Positions 21,801 through 30,385 are shown, numbered from the stretch's first letter. The stretch is DNA of 64,000 bases from Actinoallomurus purpureus (GCF_024055795.1 NZ_JAMXMY010000012.1:1-64000), one strand, 5' to 3'. Notes: a model not told the origin generated them from the letters alone. Numbers and translations are program-made.

Positions 21801-24800
21801 GAACGGCGAGCATGCCGCCCGCCGCCATGCCGGACTCCATCAGCCGGCCGCGCCGCGATGTCAGGCGCACGCCGTCCGCCAGTGACAGGGCGCCCGCCGC
21901 GTACAGTGCGGCGATCTCGCCCATGCTGTGCCCGAGAACCCGGTCCGGCACGACGCCCCACGCCAGCCACTGCTCGGTCAGCGCCGACTGGAGGGCGAAC
22001 TGCGCCGGCTGGGCGAGCGCCGTGGGGAGTGCCTCCGCCTGCTCCGCCCGGTCCAGAAGCACGTCGAGCAGCCCGTCCCCGGTGGCCTCCCGGTGCACCC
22101 GGTCGCACTCGTCCAGCACCTCCCGCATCGCCGGGAAGGCCGCGTACAGCTCCCGCGCCATTCCCCGATAGGCGGAGCCCTGCCCGGTGTAGGCGAAGGC
22201 CGGCCTGCGGTCCGTGTCCCGTTTCGTACGCGAGACGGCCGCCGCGGCTTCGTTTCGTGATCCGGACGTCGCCGGGGAGCCGCCGTCGCCCGTACCGGAT
22301 CCCACCGTGGACGTCCTCTCGCCGGTACCGGCCGTCGCCGTCTCGCCTCCGCCGCGCGCCAGCCGGTTCAGCCGGTCGGCGAGTTCGGCGGAGGAGGAAC
22401 CGGTCACGGCCGTGCGTTCGGCGTACGCGGGGCGCGCGGCCATGGTGGCGACGACGTCGGCAGGCCGGGTATCCGGATGGCTCGTCAGGTGATCAGCGAG
22501 TCGCAGGGCGAGTTCCCGTACGGCGGCGCGATCGTGTCCCGATATCGGGACCAGGACGGGAACCTCACCGGTCCTCTCCCCGCGGTCGCCCTGGTTCCCG
22601 GTCGTCTCGCCGGCGTCTGCGCGCGCGTCGGCGGCGGACCGGGGCGCCTCGCGGAGCACGACGAAGGCGTTGGTGCCGCCGACGCCGAGCGCGTTGACGC
22701 CCGCGTACCGCGAAGAATCCGCAGACCGGGCGGGCATCGGCCGGGACTCGGTGACGAGTTCGAGCGGACCGCCGGCGAGATCGAGTTCCGGGCTGGGCCG
22801 GCGCAGGTTGACCGTTGGCACCAGCCGCCGGTGCCGGAGCATGAGGACCACCTTGATCAGTCCGGCCATACCGGCGCACGCGTCGAGGTGCCCGATGCCG
22901 GCCTTCACCGACCCGAGTGCGCAGCGGCCGGACGGTTCCGCGTCGCCGCCGGGGACTCGCGGTTCCGGGTCGTCGCCGAGGGCTCGGCTCAACGCCCTGA
23001 ACTCCACCGGATCGCCGACCGGGGTTCCGGTCCCGTGTGCCTCGACGTAGCTCAGATCCGCGCCGCGAACGCCCGCGCGCCGCAGCGCCGTGCGCACGAC
23101 CTCGGCCTGGCCCTCCACACTCGGCGCGGTGTATCCCACCTTGCGGGCGCCGTCGTTGTTGATCGCCGTGCCGGCGATGACCGCGAGGATCGGATCCTCG
23201 TCGGCGAGGGCGGCGGCCAGCGGCTTGAGAAGCACGGCGGCGACGCCGTTGCCGCCGACCGTGCCGTCCGCCTCGGCGTCGAAGGGACGGCAGACGCCGG
23301 TCGCCGACAATACCGACTCGGGGTGGTGCACGTACCCGGCGTCCTGCGGCAGAGCGACCGACGCGGCTCCCACCAGCGCCAGGTCGGCGTCCCCGCCGCG
23401 CAGCGCCTGCACGGCCAGGTGCACGGCGACGAGCGAGGTCGAGCAGGCCGTTCGCACCCCGACGGCCGGACCGGTCAGACCGAGCCGGTAGGCCACCCGG
23501 GAGGCCAGGAAGTCGGGTTCGGCGCCGAAGGTGGCCAGCATCGAGTCGGCGAGGTCGAGTCCACCGGGCCGGGTGCCTCCCGTCTGGTAGTCGCGGAGGT
23601 TCGCCCCCTCTCCGGCGTACACGCCGATTCGTACGCCGTCCGCGTGCCTCGCGTAGCCGGCGCTCTCCAGCGCAAGGTAGGCGCATTCCAGGAACAACCG
23701 GTGCCCCGGATGGGTCAGCGCCGCCTCCCGGGGGTGCATGCCGAAGAACGCCGCGTCGAACGCGTCGACCTCGGCCAGCACGCCGCCGGCCGACCGGTCC
23801 CAGGGCCCGCGTCGGGACTCTGGCCCGGATCCGGCGGGAGGATCCCCCTGGCGCGTCCGCGGGTCGAAGACCGTGACGCGGTTTCTGCCGTTCACCAGGT
23901 CGTCCCAGAACTGCTCGGGTGTGGTCGCCCCCGGAAACCGAAGGCTCATCCCGATGATCGCGATTGGCATGTCCGCTGCCGCAGGACCCCGGCCCGCCAT
24001 GGTCCCGGGCCCCGCCGCGCGGCTCTGCTCGGCCGGCCGACCTGGCGACGCCTCGGACCCTGCGGGCTCCGGTACGGGAGGCGTCAAGCCCGATTCCCGG
24101 AGGTGGGAGGCGAGTTCGGCGATCGAAGGATGTTCGAAGAACAGGACCGTCGAGAGGTCGACGCCCAGCTCCTGACCGATGCGGCCGCGCAGCCGGGCGA
24201 GCAGCACCGACGTCAGGCCCAGCTCGAAGAAGGGCGTGTCGTCGGCGCCGGCGAGCTCGTCCGGGGTCGTTCCGCACAGCGCGGCGATCTCCCTTCGCAG
24301 CAGGGCACGGACACCCCGTTCGCGGTCGTGGTGCGTTCCGGGCGCCTCCGGCCGTTCCCGGGAGGCGGGCGGGCCCGGCAGCATCCGTACGAGCTCGTCC
24401 CGGCGGATCTTGCCGTTCGGGGTACGCGGGAAGTCACCGGCCGGGACCGGGAGGACGTGCCGGGGGAACAGGCCCAGCCGGCGCGACACCGTGCGTCCGA
24501 TGTCACGGGCGATGTCGGCCGGCGGACGGCCGCCCTGCTCCGGGGCGAAGAAGAGCGCGAGGACCTCGCTCCCGGCCGCCTCGTCGGGCACGCCGCAGGC
24601 GGCGGCGAACCCGGCCGCGACCCCGTCGACGGACTCGACGACGGCCTCGATCGGGTGGCAGGGGTGGTTCTCCCCGTTGATGATGACGACGTCCTTGGCC
24701 CGGCCGACCATCACGATCTGGCCGTCCTGGATGAACGCCAGGTCACCGGTGTCGAGCCACGGCCGACCGCCGTCGTCCGCGGCGACGAAGGTCCGCGTGT

Positions 24801-26085
24801 CGGCCGCGTCGTCGCCCAGGTAACCGGGGGTGTTCCGCACCGAGCGGACCTGAAGACGGCCGACCGTCCCCTCGGTGAGCACGCGCTGCCCGTCGTCCAC
24901 GATCCGCACCGCCGCGCCCGGCGCCGGTCCGCCGGCCGCGACGAGCGTCGTGCACTCGTCGTCCGGCGTCTCCTCACCCACGTGGATCACCCGCCCGCGC
25001 AGGCTGGCGGTGCGGACCCGGTGGAGGCTGCCGGGGGCGCGGTACCGTCCCCAGGTGATGCCGGTGACGGTCTCGGTCATCCCCCAGGCCGGCACGAAAC
25101 AGTCCGTGGCCAGGCCGTACGGGGCCATCGCGGCGAGGAAGCCGTCGACCACACTTGGCACGATCTGCTCGCCACCGCAGATCAGCGACCTGACGCCGGA
25201 CAGGTCCCAGTCGCGTGGCTCGGCGTGCTGAAGCGCGGCCGAGACCATGCGGTACCCGAAGGTGGGCGCCCACGTGTGGCGCACCTGGTGCTCAGAGACG
25301 AGGTCGAACCAGCGAGTCGGCTCGGCGACGACCTGCTCGCCCGGCATGTGGACGTTGTCGGCTCCCACGAAGACCGGCAGGACGTGAAAGAGCAACAGGG
25401 CGGCGCTCGCGTCCAACGGCAGCCAGTTGAGGGTCGAGTCTTCGTGCGTCCAGCCGAGCACCTGCCGGGAGCCGGCGGCGAAGTCCAGGATGCCCTCGTG
25501 CGTCAGTGGAATGATCTTGGGCCTGCCGGTGCTGCCCGACGAGAGCAGCATCAGGGCGGTCTCCGGACCATCGGGCTGGAACGTTCCGTCCACCACGCCG
25601 CGCCCTCGGCAGGTGGCGATGTCGAGCACGGGGAACCGATCGTCGTGGGCCAGGCCGGCCGTTCCCCCCGCGCCGGTGAGGATCAGCGGGTCGTCCAAGA
25701 GCTCACAGGCGCCGGCGAGCCGGTCGGCGGACCCGGCCGGGGCGTCCCGCCGATCGAAGATCGGCAGCGGGACGAGCCCGCCGAGCAGGCAGGCCCAGAA
25801 GGCCGGGAAGAAGTCCGTGAGCTCCAGCCCGAACAGGACGACGACCTGCCCAGGCCGGCAGCCGGCGTCCAGGAGTCCCGCGAGGAGCACCCGGGCCTCG
25901 CCGAGCAGTTCGGGATACGACCTGGGCGGATGGCCGACGACGGTGACCCCGTGGCCGGGGCGGCCGGACGCGGCCTGGACGAGCGCCTCCGCCACACCGC
26001 GGAGGGCGGAGGCCTCCTGGCGCGGCTTCGCACCGTGGCACTCCGCCGGCCTGTCCGGAGCCGTGCCTGCTTCGTCGGGATGCAT
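15886..26085 (-). CDS. Hybrid PKS-NRPS: AL-ACP-KS-AT-ACP-LLM-C-A-PCP
   Basis: About 3399 residues. The order is: AMP-ligase (SSGSTGRPK, ~residue 185), ACP (LGLTS, ~623), KS (ACSTS ~878, VEAHGTGT, GHLDACAG), AT (GHSMG ~1384; RAFHT suggests malonyl-CoA) and ACP (GGDSL ~1712). An Ala/Pro-rich linker leads to a luciferase-like FMN monooxygenase (~1930-2270). It ends with C (HHIIFD ~2480), A (YTSGSSGSPKG) and PCP (GGNSL ~3355). No KR, DH, ER or TE is seen, so the beta-keto group should persist and release must occur in trans. The A-domain code reads DVQLCAQVIK, near proline DVQLIAHVVK. ATG 26085 lies 10 bases after the preceding stop, with GGAG upstream. Confidence 0.93.
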   Translation of the reverse strand: MHPDEAGTAPDRPAECHGAKPRQEASALRGVAEALVQAASGRPGHGVTVVGHPPRSYPELLGEARVLLAGLLDAGCRPGQVVVLFGLELTDFFPAFWACLLGGLVPLPIFDRRDAPAGSADRLAGACELLDDPLILTGAGGTAGLAHDDRFPVLDIATCRGRGVVDGTFQPDGPETALMLLSSGSTGRPKIIPLTHEGILDFAAGSRQVLGWTHEDSTLNWLPLDASAALLLFHVLPVFVGADNVHMPGEQVVAEPTRWFDLVSEHQVRHTWAPTFGYRMVSAALQHAEPRDWDLSGVRSLICGGEQIVPSVVDGFLAAMAPYGLATDCFVPAWGMTETVTGITWGRYRAPGSLHRVRTASLRGRVIHVGEETPDDECTTLVAAGGPAPGAAVRIVDDGQRVLTEGTVGRLQVRSVRNTPGYLGDDAADTRTFVAADDGGRPWLDTGDLAFIQDGQIVMVGRAKDVVIINGENHPCHPIEAVVESVDGVAAGFAAACGVPDEAAGSEVLALFFAPEQGGRPPADIARDIGRTVSRRLGLFPRHVLPVPAGDFPRTPNGKIRRDELVRMLPGPPASRERPEAPGTHHDRERGVRALLRREIAALCGTTPDELAGADDTPFFELGLTSVLLARLRGRIGQELGVDLSTVLFFEHPSIAELASHLRESGLTPPVPEPAGSEASPGRPAEQSRAAGPGTMAGRGPAAADMPIAIIGMSLRFPGATTPEQFWDDLVNGRNRVTVFDPRTRQGDPPAGSGPESRRGPWDRSAGGVLAEVDAFDAAFFGMHPREAALTHPGHRLFLECAYLALESAGYARHADGVRIGVYAGEGANLRDYQTGGTRPGGLDLADSMLATFGAEPDFLASRVAYRLGLTGPAVGVRTACSTSLVAVHLAVQALRGGDADLALVGAASVALPQDAGYVHHPESVLSATGVCRPFDAEADGTVGGNGVAAVLLKPLAAALADEDPILAVIAGTAINNDGARKVGYTAPSVEGQAEVVRTALRRAGVRGADLSYVEAHGTGTPVGDPVEFRALSRALGDDPEPRVPGGDAEPSGRCALGSVKAGIGHLDACAGMAGLIKVVLMLRHRRLVPTVNLRRPSPELDLAGGPLELVTESRPMPARSADSSRYAGVNALGVGGTNAFVVLREAPRSAADARADAGETTGNQGDRGERTGEVPVLVPISGHDRAAVRELALRLADHLTSHPDTRPADVVATMAARPAYAERTAVTGSSSAELADRLNRLARGGGETATAGTGERTSTVGSGTGDGGSPATSGSRNEAAAAVSRTKRDTDRRPAFAYTGQGSAYRGMARELYAAFPAMREVLDECDRVHREATGDGLLDVLLDRAEQAEALPTALAQPAQFALQSALTEQWLAWGVVPDRVLGHSMGEIAALYAAGALSLADGVRLTSRRGRLMESGMAAGGMLAVRADIAMAERVGRESGLEIAARNGANGFVLAGTEHAVRMAEELLERYGMAWRRVRVSRAFHTGMLDPVVEPLAELAAGCTLLPLRVPFIRGVDGAEVPAGTVVPHEYLVAQARRPVRFDLALATLDASGCDRVIELGPDAELVRLGRRALTGLAWTATQRADADAGQAETALLALAELYRAGHEVAWDSVARGGRRVPLPGYPFKRTTLPPYGAGHRHEPITGRPETVDGEQGPIGDEHESIGDQSEETGVTSEFLEAVRDLTARRFRLAREAVDVDATFTAMGGDSLSLVGLTRQIERDYDMRIPIRDLFAEADTPRKLARAIAAARPQPPALPRARPSTETVTARPARPPAGGFTAGERPAPASGAPDPAGGIGRAAPVTAAPDVPDGPDGSLMSGAVQGMAAPSELSVLCAAQLEAINKVTDLMGRQLDAMTAATARPDPTADRPAPARGSAARTGAGSGAAPIGGSREGTARSAVTPVAPQPVAPPSVDPPADGPPPAGCDYSLYFFGDYPDQDLTDKYAHILAAAEFADQHGLHSLWLPERHFASFGGIFPNPSVLAAALATRTSRIRLNAGSVVLPLHEPIRVAEEWSVVDNLSGGRVGLCVASGWHANDFVLAPGNYGGRRDLMYRGLDTVRRLWAGERVRATSGTGSDVEVSLFPRPVQERPPMFVAVVGNPDSYRTAAENDLGIVTNLMSQSIADLAANIALYRRTRAACGLDPAAGRVVVLMHTYLGTDLATAREEASRPFRDYLRSSLPLLDGLARSLGLDADLDGTDPEDLDFLLERAYERYCADRALIGTPDSCRPIADAVVAAGADEIACFVDFGVAHDRMLAALPLVPVLRDLRPADGGVRPEAGRPPAPSGDIDSRSRAGTSAALRRTGPAVPPGRPYGTRAEPPPVHPGDTDVAATAAPAGPPREAVAASAAQQRLWLVEQMYPGRRDYYEPKAIVLRGRLDPPAFQGALDRVVARHSQLRSVFAETDGTLWRIVRPPKAVACPTVDMRHRSVDEAIAELTRSTADTVLDLADGPLFSLRLARLGEDLHVLFLVAHHIIFDSLSTQVFCRDLVAAYDAWPGEPESLPELPDEPRADPAVAARRGERSLEFWIEELAGAPVLVLPPDRPGRQATGRSLVHDLDGGLGREVAGLARECGATPFMVLLAGLASVLGRMSGQDDFMLGTAMTNRPDGTEDRIGMYIDTVVIRLDLSGDPSFEDLVGRVRDRTLRAYDHQDAAFDEVVSALNPERVPGGNPLFGVMVEYENHAATDLGSAGLDVRSVDVPSERAPFDLTFYLTREPDGVRCVVEYNAGMFEEATVHRILGYLENVLRRATTMASAPLSRLTELTAEDAALLQSWQGAVTEDSTECLHHLVERQARRTPDAPALIDDTTTLSYAELDGAADRLAGELRERGVGRGQVVGLCLAPGHGLIVAMLAVLKTGAAYLPLDVSLPEPRLAYCLTDSGASLLLVDAGSAGAHPALSEWPTHVVATEPDADPSPAARTRPSGGAGPAEDAGPAELSTAAEAEAEPGAQTEVGPEDPAYLIYTSGSSGSPKGVLVPHRGPVNLVRWQLRAHPPLRTLQWTSAGFDVSVQEIFGTLASGAALVLPGDGVRQDPEALGELMSRHGVERLHIAYTPLKYFAEHGLRVPSLREICVAGEQLVITPALRRLLDAHPKARLFNQYGPTEASVIATSYEVTDRDETTVPIGAPIDGVRVRVVDGHGRPVPVGAVGELCLAGPGLATGYVGDPARTAERFVDGPAEQGERVYRTGDLVRWRADGVLCFLGRLDDQVKIRGHRVEPGEVQWALGRLLGVRDSAVVVHRSDDGEGALVAYVVLEPGAAENLEWSVALREGLRRTLPAYLIPDHWFRVDRLPVNASGKLAMETLPLPGPAKDAAPETPAQKALHTMWCAELQVPSIPLDRSFFDTGGNSLKAVRILARIRERFGYQYPLPEFMHEPTIRAVARILTERTA

Positions 26086-26095
26086 GCGTCTCCGC

Positions 26096-27595
26096 TCAGC
26101 TCGTACGGCGCCAGAAGGCGCCGTACCCGTCGATGTCCTGGATCTCGTCATGGATGCCGTGCTGGTGCCGGAAGTCGTGCACGGCCTCGCGGCACACGTC
26201 GATCAGGTAGTCGTCGACGATCACGAAGCCCCCCACGGACAGCTTCGGGTAGAGATGGACGAGCGCGTCCATGGTCGACTCGTACAGGTCCCCGTCGAGC
26301 CGGAGCAGCGCGAGGCGCCGCACCGGTGCGGTCGGCAGCGTGTCGCGGAACCAGCCGGGCAGGAAACGCACCTGGTCGTCCAGCAGGCCGTACGTTTCGA
26401 AATTGCGCTTGACGGTGTCGAGGGAGACTCCCATGACGTCGTTGAACTCGTGCGTGCCCAGTTCGACGTCGCCGGGATGCCCCGCCACGACCTCGGGCAT
26501 CCCCTGAAACGAGTCGGCGCACCAGACCCTGCGGTCCGCCACCTCGTACGCGCGGAGCATCCCCCGCATGAAGATGCACGTCCCGCCGCGCCAGACACCT
26601 GTCTCGAGGAGATCCCCGGGAATGTCGTCACGCAGGATCCGCTCGACGCAGTCCTGGAGGTTGTCGAGCCGGCGCAGCCCCACCATGGTGTGCGCCGTGC
26701 TGGGCCAGTCGAGCCCGGCACCGCGGTTGATGTGGTCGTACGCGGTGTCGGATGCCCAGGCGCTCGGTATCGGCGGGTCCTCGTAGACGACGTTGGTGAG
26801 CACCTTCTTCATCAGGTCCAGGTACATCTGCGCACCCGTGTTCATGAGGAGATCGCCGTCCACTCCGGTCCTCCGCGTCTCGTGCGGGTCCCGCCGGACG
26901 GCCAACTCCGTCCGGAGGACGCGCGCGCAGTCCTGGGCTCGTCTCGTGATGAACTGGTGCCCGGCACCGCTCACCGTGTGCACGCTCACCGGTCGCCCGA
27001 CGGTCTCCCGCCACCGCTCCGGGTCGTGTTCCTTCGTGACCGGGTCGTCGTCTCCCCACAGCACCGTCACCGGGATCCCGAGCGGTGTGTCCGGGACGAG
27101 GACGGTGTGGCGGGCGAGCAGTGCCTCGTCCGCGCGCAGGAGGCCGACGTAGTACGCCATGGCCTCGGTATTGCGCGCGAGTTCCTCCGGGAGGTCACCG
27201 ACACTCCGGAGGAAGTCGACGATCTCCTGGTCCGGCGTGTCCGGACGCCAGCGGGGGCCGAAGCCGCACTGCGGCGGCGGGCAGCCGGACACGACGAGAT
27301 GCCCGTCGCCGGGGAGCAGCCGGGCCGCCTCGTACGCGATGACCGCGCCCATGCTGTGCCCGAGCAGCGCCCATCCGCCCGGCCCCGCCTCCGCCCGCAC
27401 GAGCCGGGCGACGTCCGCGGCGGCGTCCGCGACGTCCGCGTACGCCGGCTCGTCCGCCCGCGCGCCCTTGCCCGCGAGCTCGACCGGCCGGACCCGTGCG
27501 GCATCGCCCATCAGCGCGGACCAGCCGCGGAACATGGCGGCCGTCGCACCCGCCGGTGGGACGCAGAAGAGGGTCGGAACGGTTTCGGCGCACAC
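26096..27595 (-). CDS. Thioesterase-TylF-type O-methyltransferase fusion
   Basis: A single frame joins two enzymes. Residues ~1-235 are a type II thioesterase with VPPAGA, the nucleophile GHSMG, an Asp region GDDDPVT and GAGHQF. From about 250 to the end it is a macrocin (TylF/MycF)-type SAM-dependent O-methyltransferase with LETGVWRGGTCIFMRG, ADSFQGMP, and the Mg-binding RLDGDLYES and VDDY motifs. The family methylates sugar or polyketide hydroxyls. The TE half could edit or release the chain from the downstream assembly line. The start is uncertain: GTG 27595 fits the TE family best, GTG 27655 is an alternative. The gene is coupled to the assembly-line gene. Confidence 0.85.
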   Translation of the reverse strand: MCAETVPTLFCVPPAGATAAMFRGWSALMGDAARVRPVELAGKGARADEPAYADVADAAADVARLVRAEAGPGGWALLGHSMGAVIAYEAARLLPGDGHLVVSGCPPPQCGFGPRWRPDTPDQEIVDFLRSVGDLPEELARNTEAMAYYVGLLRADEALLARHTVLVPDTPLGIPVTVLWGDDDPVTKEHDPERWRETVGRPVSVHTVSGAGHQFITRRAQDCARVLRTELAVRRDPHETRRTGVDGDLLMNTGAQMYLDLMKKVLTNVVYEDPPIPSAWASDTAYDHINRGAGLDWPSTAHTMVGLRRLDNLQDCVERILRDDIPGDLLETGVWRGGTCIFMRGMLRAYEVADRRVWCADSFQGMPEVVAGHPGDVELGTHEFNDVMGVSLDTVKRNFETYGLLDDQVRFLPGWFRDTLPTAPVRRLALLRLDGDLYESTMDALVHLYPKLSVGGFVIVDDYLIDVCREAVHDFRHQHGIHDEIQDIDGYGAFWRRTS

Positions 27596-27617
27596 AAAAT
27601 CACTTTTTACAGCACAG

Positions 27618-27670
27618 TCCACATCAAGGAAAGATGTGGATATTCCCGACTCCACCCGTAGATACGGGTG
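27618..27670 (-). promoter_or_regulatory. Two adjacent dyads upstream of the TE-OMT gene
   Basis: TCCACATC/GATGTGGA (27618-27625 with 27633-27640, 7-nt loop) lies next to CACCCGTA-GA-TACGGGTG (27653-27670). Both are perfect 8-bp inverted repeats in an AT-richer patch just upstream of GTG 27595. They could be operators for a dimeric regulator or leader hairpins. If translation begins at GTG 27655 they would lie within the coding region. Confidence 0.5.
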
Positions 27671-27720
27671 ACCGTAATCGGGCCCTCCGGCGCGACCTGG
27701 GGTTTCTCGCCCGGCGGACA

Positions 27721-27745
27721 GGTCCTGCCGGGAACCGGCAGGACC
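27721..27745 (-). terminator. Hairpin between MFS and TE-OMT genes
   Basis: A perfect 11-bp inverted repeat GGTCCTGCCGG/CCGGCAGGACC with a 3-nt loop lies about 70 bases after the MFS stop on the minus strand. It looks like a terminator or attenuator that separates the upstream cluster genes from the TE-OMT/assembly-line pair. Confidence 0.65.
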
Positions 27746-27813
27746 CGGATTCGTGGCCCTGCGCTCGGCCCCTCTGCCCCCCGTCCGTCTCCCGGGGCTC
27801 CGGACCTGCTTCG

Positions 27814-29079
27814 TCATGGAGCGGCCAGAGAGTGCCGGCGTAGTCGGGAAAAACTGAAGACGGTGATCGCGAGACAGGCGATGGAGCACACAGTGAGGAG
27901 CACGGGCACGTCTCGCAGGGGTGTCGCCGCGACGAGGACGCCCGCGATGGGATAGGGAATGGCAACGAGAAGGACGACCGCGGAGACGGTGACGCCGAAG
28001 TCCTCCACCGGAATGACCCGGGCTCTGGCTATACGGAGAAAACAGGCAAAAGCGCCTTCGGATGCCAAAAACAGACAGGTCCACACAAGATAGATCGCAA
28101 AGCCGGATGCCATGCCGGCACCCACGGCCGCCAGGCAGGCGATCAGACCGCTGAACAGCCCGATCTTAAGAATCCCCATCCGGGAGGCGACGCGAGTCAT
28201 GACGATGATCACTGCGAGCGACGCCGTGGCGCCCAACGTCCAGACGATGCTGGCGTACGAGGTCGGGCGGCCGAAGCGGTCTTCCACGACGGCCGGCGTT
28301 ATCCCGAGGATCGTTGCGGCCAGCAGGTTGAAGGCCGCCGTGGCGAGGACTATGTGGATCAGCGCCCGATAGCGCATCACACCTCGCAGACCCGCCGTGA
28401 GCTCGGCCCACGTGGAGCGCCGGGCCCGCATGCCGGACGGCCGTTCGGGAAGCCTGCGGCACAGGCCCCCGCTGATCAGTACCAGTGCCAGCACGGCGGA
28501 CAGCACCCAGACGTCGCCCTGGCCGGCGAGGACTCCAGCGACGAAAGGCCCCGCGACGAGCGCCATCTGGTCGATTCCGGCTTGCGTGGATTGCATCCAC
28601 GCCATCGACTTCGATCCGTTGATCTCCACGCCCAGCTTCTCGACGGCTATGTAGGAGGCCTGGCCGAAGGTTCCGGCGGCGAAGGCGAGGGCCACGAGGA
28701 GCGCCCAGGCGTCCGGACGGGTGACGATGCCGATGAGCGCGCAGGTCAGCAACACGGTACGGACGGCCTCCGCGGCGAGGAGGCAGGTGCGGGATCCGAA
28801 GCGATCCACCAGCGGGCCGGCGATCGGGATGCCGATCAGGCGAGGCGTCCATTCAAGGGCCAGGACCAGCCCGGACCAGGCCATGCTGTGGGTGGCGTTG
28901 AAGATCAGCAGCGGGATCGCGAAGGCGAGCGTCTCCGTGGCGAGGCGGTTCGTGACGCGCACGATCATGGATCCGTAGAGCGCCTGCGCCGAGTCCGCGG
29001 CCGCCTCGGCCCGATCGGCCGGCGCCGTGACATCGCGTTCAATGGAGGCCGTCACCGTACGGCCGTGATCAGGCGACAA
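27814..29079 (-). CDS. MFS transporter (cluster exporter)
   Basis: A 421-residue MFS protein with about 12 hydrophobic segments. After a ~35-residue polar N-terminus it reads RVTNRLATETLAFAIPLLIF. The loop PLVDRFGSRTCLL is the helix 2-3 signature region. The second half opens with LTAGLRGVMRYRALIHIVL. It likely exports the cluster product. The TTG start at 29079 has AGGA 8 bases upstream and overlaps the last codons of the ATP-grasp gene, indicating translational coupling. GTG 29055 is an alternative start. Confidence 0.85.
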   Translation of the reverse strand: MSPDHGRTVTASIERDVTAPADRAEAAADSAQALYGSMIVRVTNRLATETLAFAIPLLIFNATHSMAWSGLVLALEWTPRLIGIPIAGPLVDRFGSRTCLLAAEAVRTVLLTCALIGIVTRPDAWALLVALAFAAGTFGQASYIAVEKLGVEINGSKSMAWMQSTQAGIDQMALVAGPFVAGVLAGQGDVWVLSAVLALVLISGGLCRRLPERPSGMRARRSTWAELTAGLRGVMRYRALIHIVLATAAFNLLAATILGITPAVVEDRFGRPTSYASIVWTLGATASLAVIIVMTRVASRMGILKIGLFSGLIACLAAVGAGMASGFAIYLVWTCLFLASEGAFACFLRIARARVIPVEDFGVTVSAVVLLVAIPYPIAGVLVAATPLRDVPVLLTVCSIACLAITVFSFSRLRRHSLAAP

Positions 29080-30385
29080 CGCTGATCCTGTCCGCGAGCG
29101 TCTGCCGCAGCCGCACGGCGTCGCCGTAGGTGTCGGCCGTGAACATTAGGTGGCCGATCCGCGACCGCAGGTCCTGACGGTCGGGGATCGGCTGCCCGGC
29201 GGATATGGAGATCTGCGCGTCGTGCACGCCTGGAAGGCGCAACGCCTCTTCCCAGCCGCGTAGCTCCGTGTATCCACGTCCGACGAGGCTGGGCTCGGTG
29301 ACGAAGTGGATGCCGGCGACCGCCGCCGAAGGCGTGACCGAGGCGGGGCAGGGCACTCCCGCCAGCGCGGCCAGCGATGCCTGGGCCAGAGACAGGCCGG
29401 TGACCGTTTCGACCATCTCGGCGATATGGTCCCCGGCCATGCGAGCCCCGACCTCGATGAGAGTCGGCCCTTCGTCCGTGACCCGATACTCGGCGTGGAA
29501 CGCACCCGTCGTGAGACCCAGGCCCTTGGTGACGTGGTCCAGGTAGTCCGCCACAACCTCATGGCCCGGCACCTCCGCCGCCGGACGGACGATATGACCC
29601 TCTTGTTGGAAGTACGGCTCAGGGCCCAGCCACTTCTCGGTGATGGCCAGGATGGTGGCCTGACCTTGCCGGACATACCCTTCGGCGGAGAACTCCTGGC
29701 CGCGAAGGTACTCTTCGACCACCACCGTCGAGCCCGGGAGCTGCTCGGCGATGGGCAGCGTCTCGGCCGCGATCCGCTGATAGCCGTCGATCAGATCACG
29801 CCGGCTGTCGGCCCGCCGGACACCGATGGTGCCCACCATCCCCGACGGCTTGATGACACAGGGATATCCGACCGTCTCGCCGGCGTCGGCGGCCTCCTCC
29901 AGCGAGGAGGCAATGACGAAGGCCGGAGCTCGCACGCCGGCCGCATGCATCCGCGCCCGCATGGCTGATTTGTCGCGAACCGCGTCTGCATCCGCCGGAT
30001 CGATTCCTTCGACTCCGAGATCCGTCGCGATTGCGGCCACGGCCGGAACGACGAACTCGACTCCGGCCACAACGGCCTGGATCGGATGCTCGCGGTGGAC
30101 CCGCCTGGCCGCCTCCCGGAGCTCGTGGAAGGACAGTGTGTCGACCATGCGGATGTCGTCGATGAATTCCCGGACGTTTTCGGGAAGCGCATAAAAGTCG
30201 CGACCAGTCGTGAGAACCGTGGTGCGCATCTGCAGCTGGTGCGCCGCACGCGGATACAGCTGCCCGGAAGAAGCAGGAGCTACGATCAATACATGCACGT
30301 CATTACTCGTTTTCTGGTCAGGTCGAAACACGTAATATAGCCGGTCTTCCGTTTCGGAAGGTTTTCCTTCAGGTAACATGATCAT
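29069..30385 (-). CDS. ATP-grasp carboxylate-amine ligase
   Basis: A 438-residue ATP-grasp protein. The preATP domain is N-terminal (VHVLIVAPASSGQ). The ATP-grasp core has DKSAMRARMHAAGV, YPCVIKPSGMVGTIGV, VVVEEYLRGQEFSAEGYV, and the metal-binding end EVGARMAGDHIAEMV. The C-terminal lid resembles BacD/L-amino-acid ligases. These enzymes join a carboxylate to an amine through an acyl phosphate. Within this cluster it could form a dipeptide-like or amide bond on a precursor or on the released acid. The N-terminal start is unsure: ATG 30385, or GTG 30298 just before VLIVAP. A small hairpin (30346-30360) lies between these options. Confidence 0.85.
   Translation of the reverse strand: MIMLPEGKPSETEDRLYYVFRPDQKTSNDVHVLIVAPASSGQLYPRAAHQLQMRTTVLTTGRDFYALPENVREFIDDIRMVDTLSFHELREAARRVHREHPIQAVVAGVEFVVPAVAAIATDLGVEGIDPADADAVRDKSAMRARMHAAGVRAPAFVIASSLEEAADAGETVGYPCVIKPSGMVGTIGVRRADSRRDLIDGYQRIAAETLPIAEQLPGSTVVVEEYLRGQEFSAEGYVRQGQATILAITEKWLGPEPYFQQEGHIVRPAAEVPGHEVVADYLDHVTKGLGLTTGAFHAEYRVTDEGPTLIEVGARMAGDHIAEMVETVTGLSLAQASLAALAGVPCPASVTPSAAVAGIHFVTEPSLVGRGYTELRGWEEALRLPGVHDAQISISAGQPIPDRQDLRSRIGHLMFTADTYGDAVRLRQTLADRISVVA

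Noticed and set aside
22477-27661. Very long plus-strand frames opposite the assembly-line and TE-OMT genes
   Set aside because: Antisense shadows of high-GC coding sequence; no recognisable motifs, while the minus strand carries complete PKS/NRPS, TE and OMT motifs.
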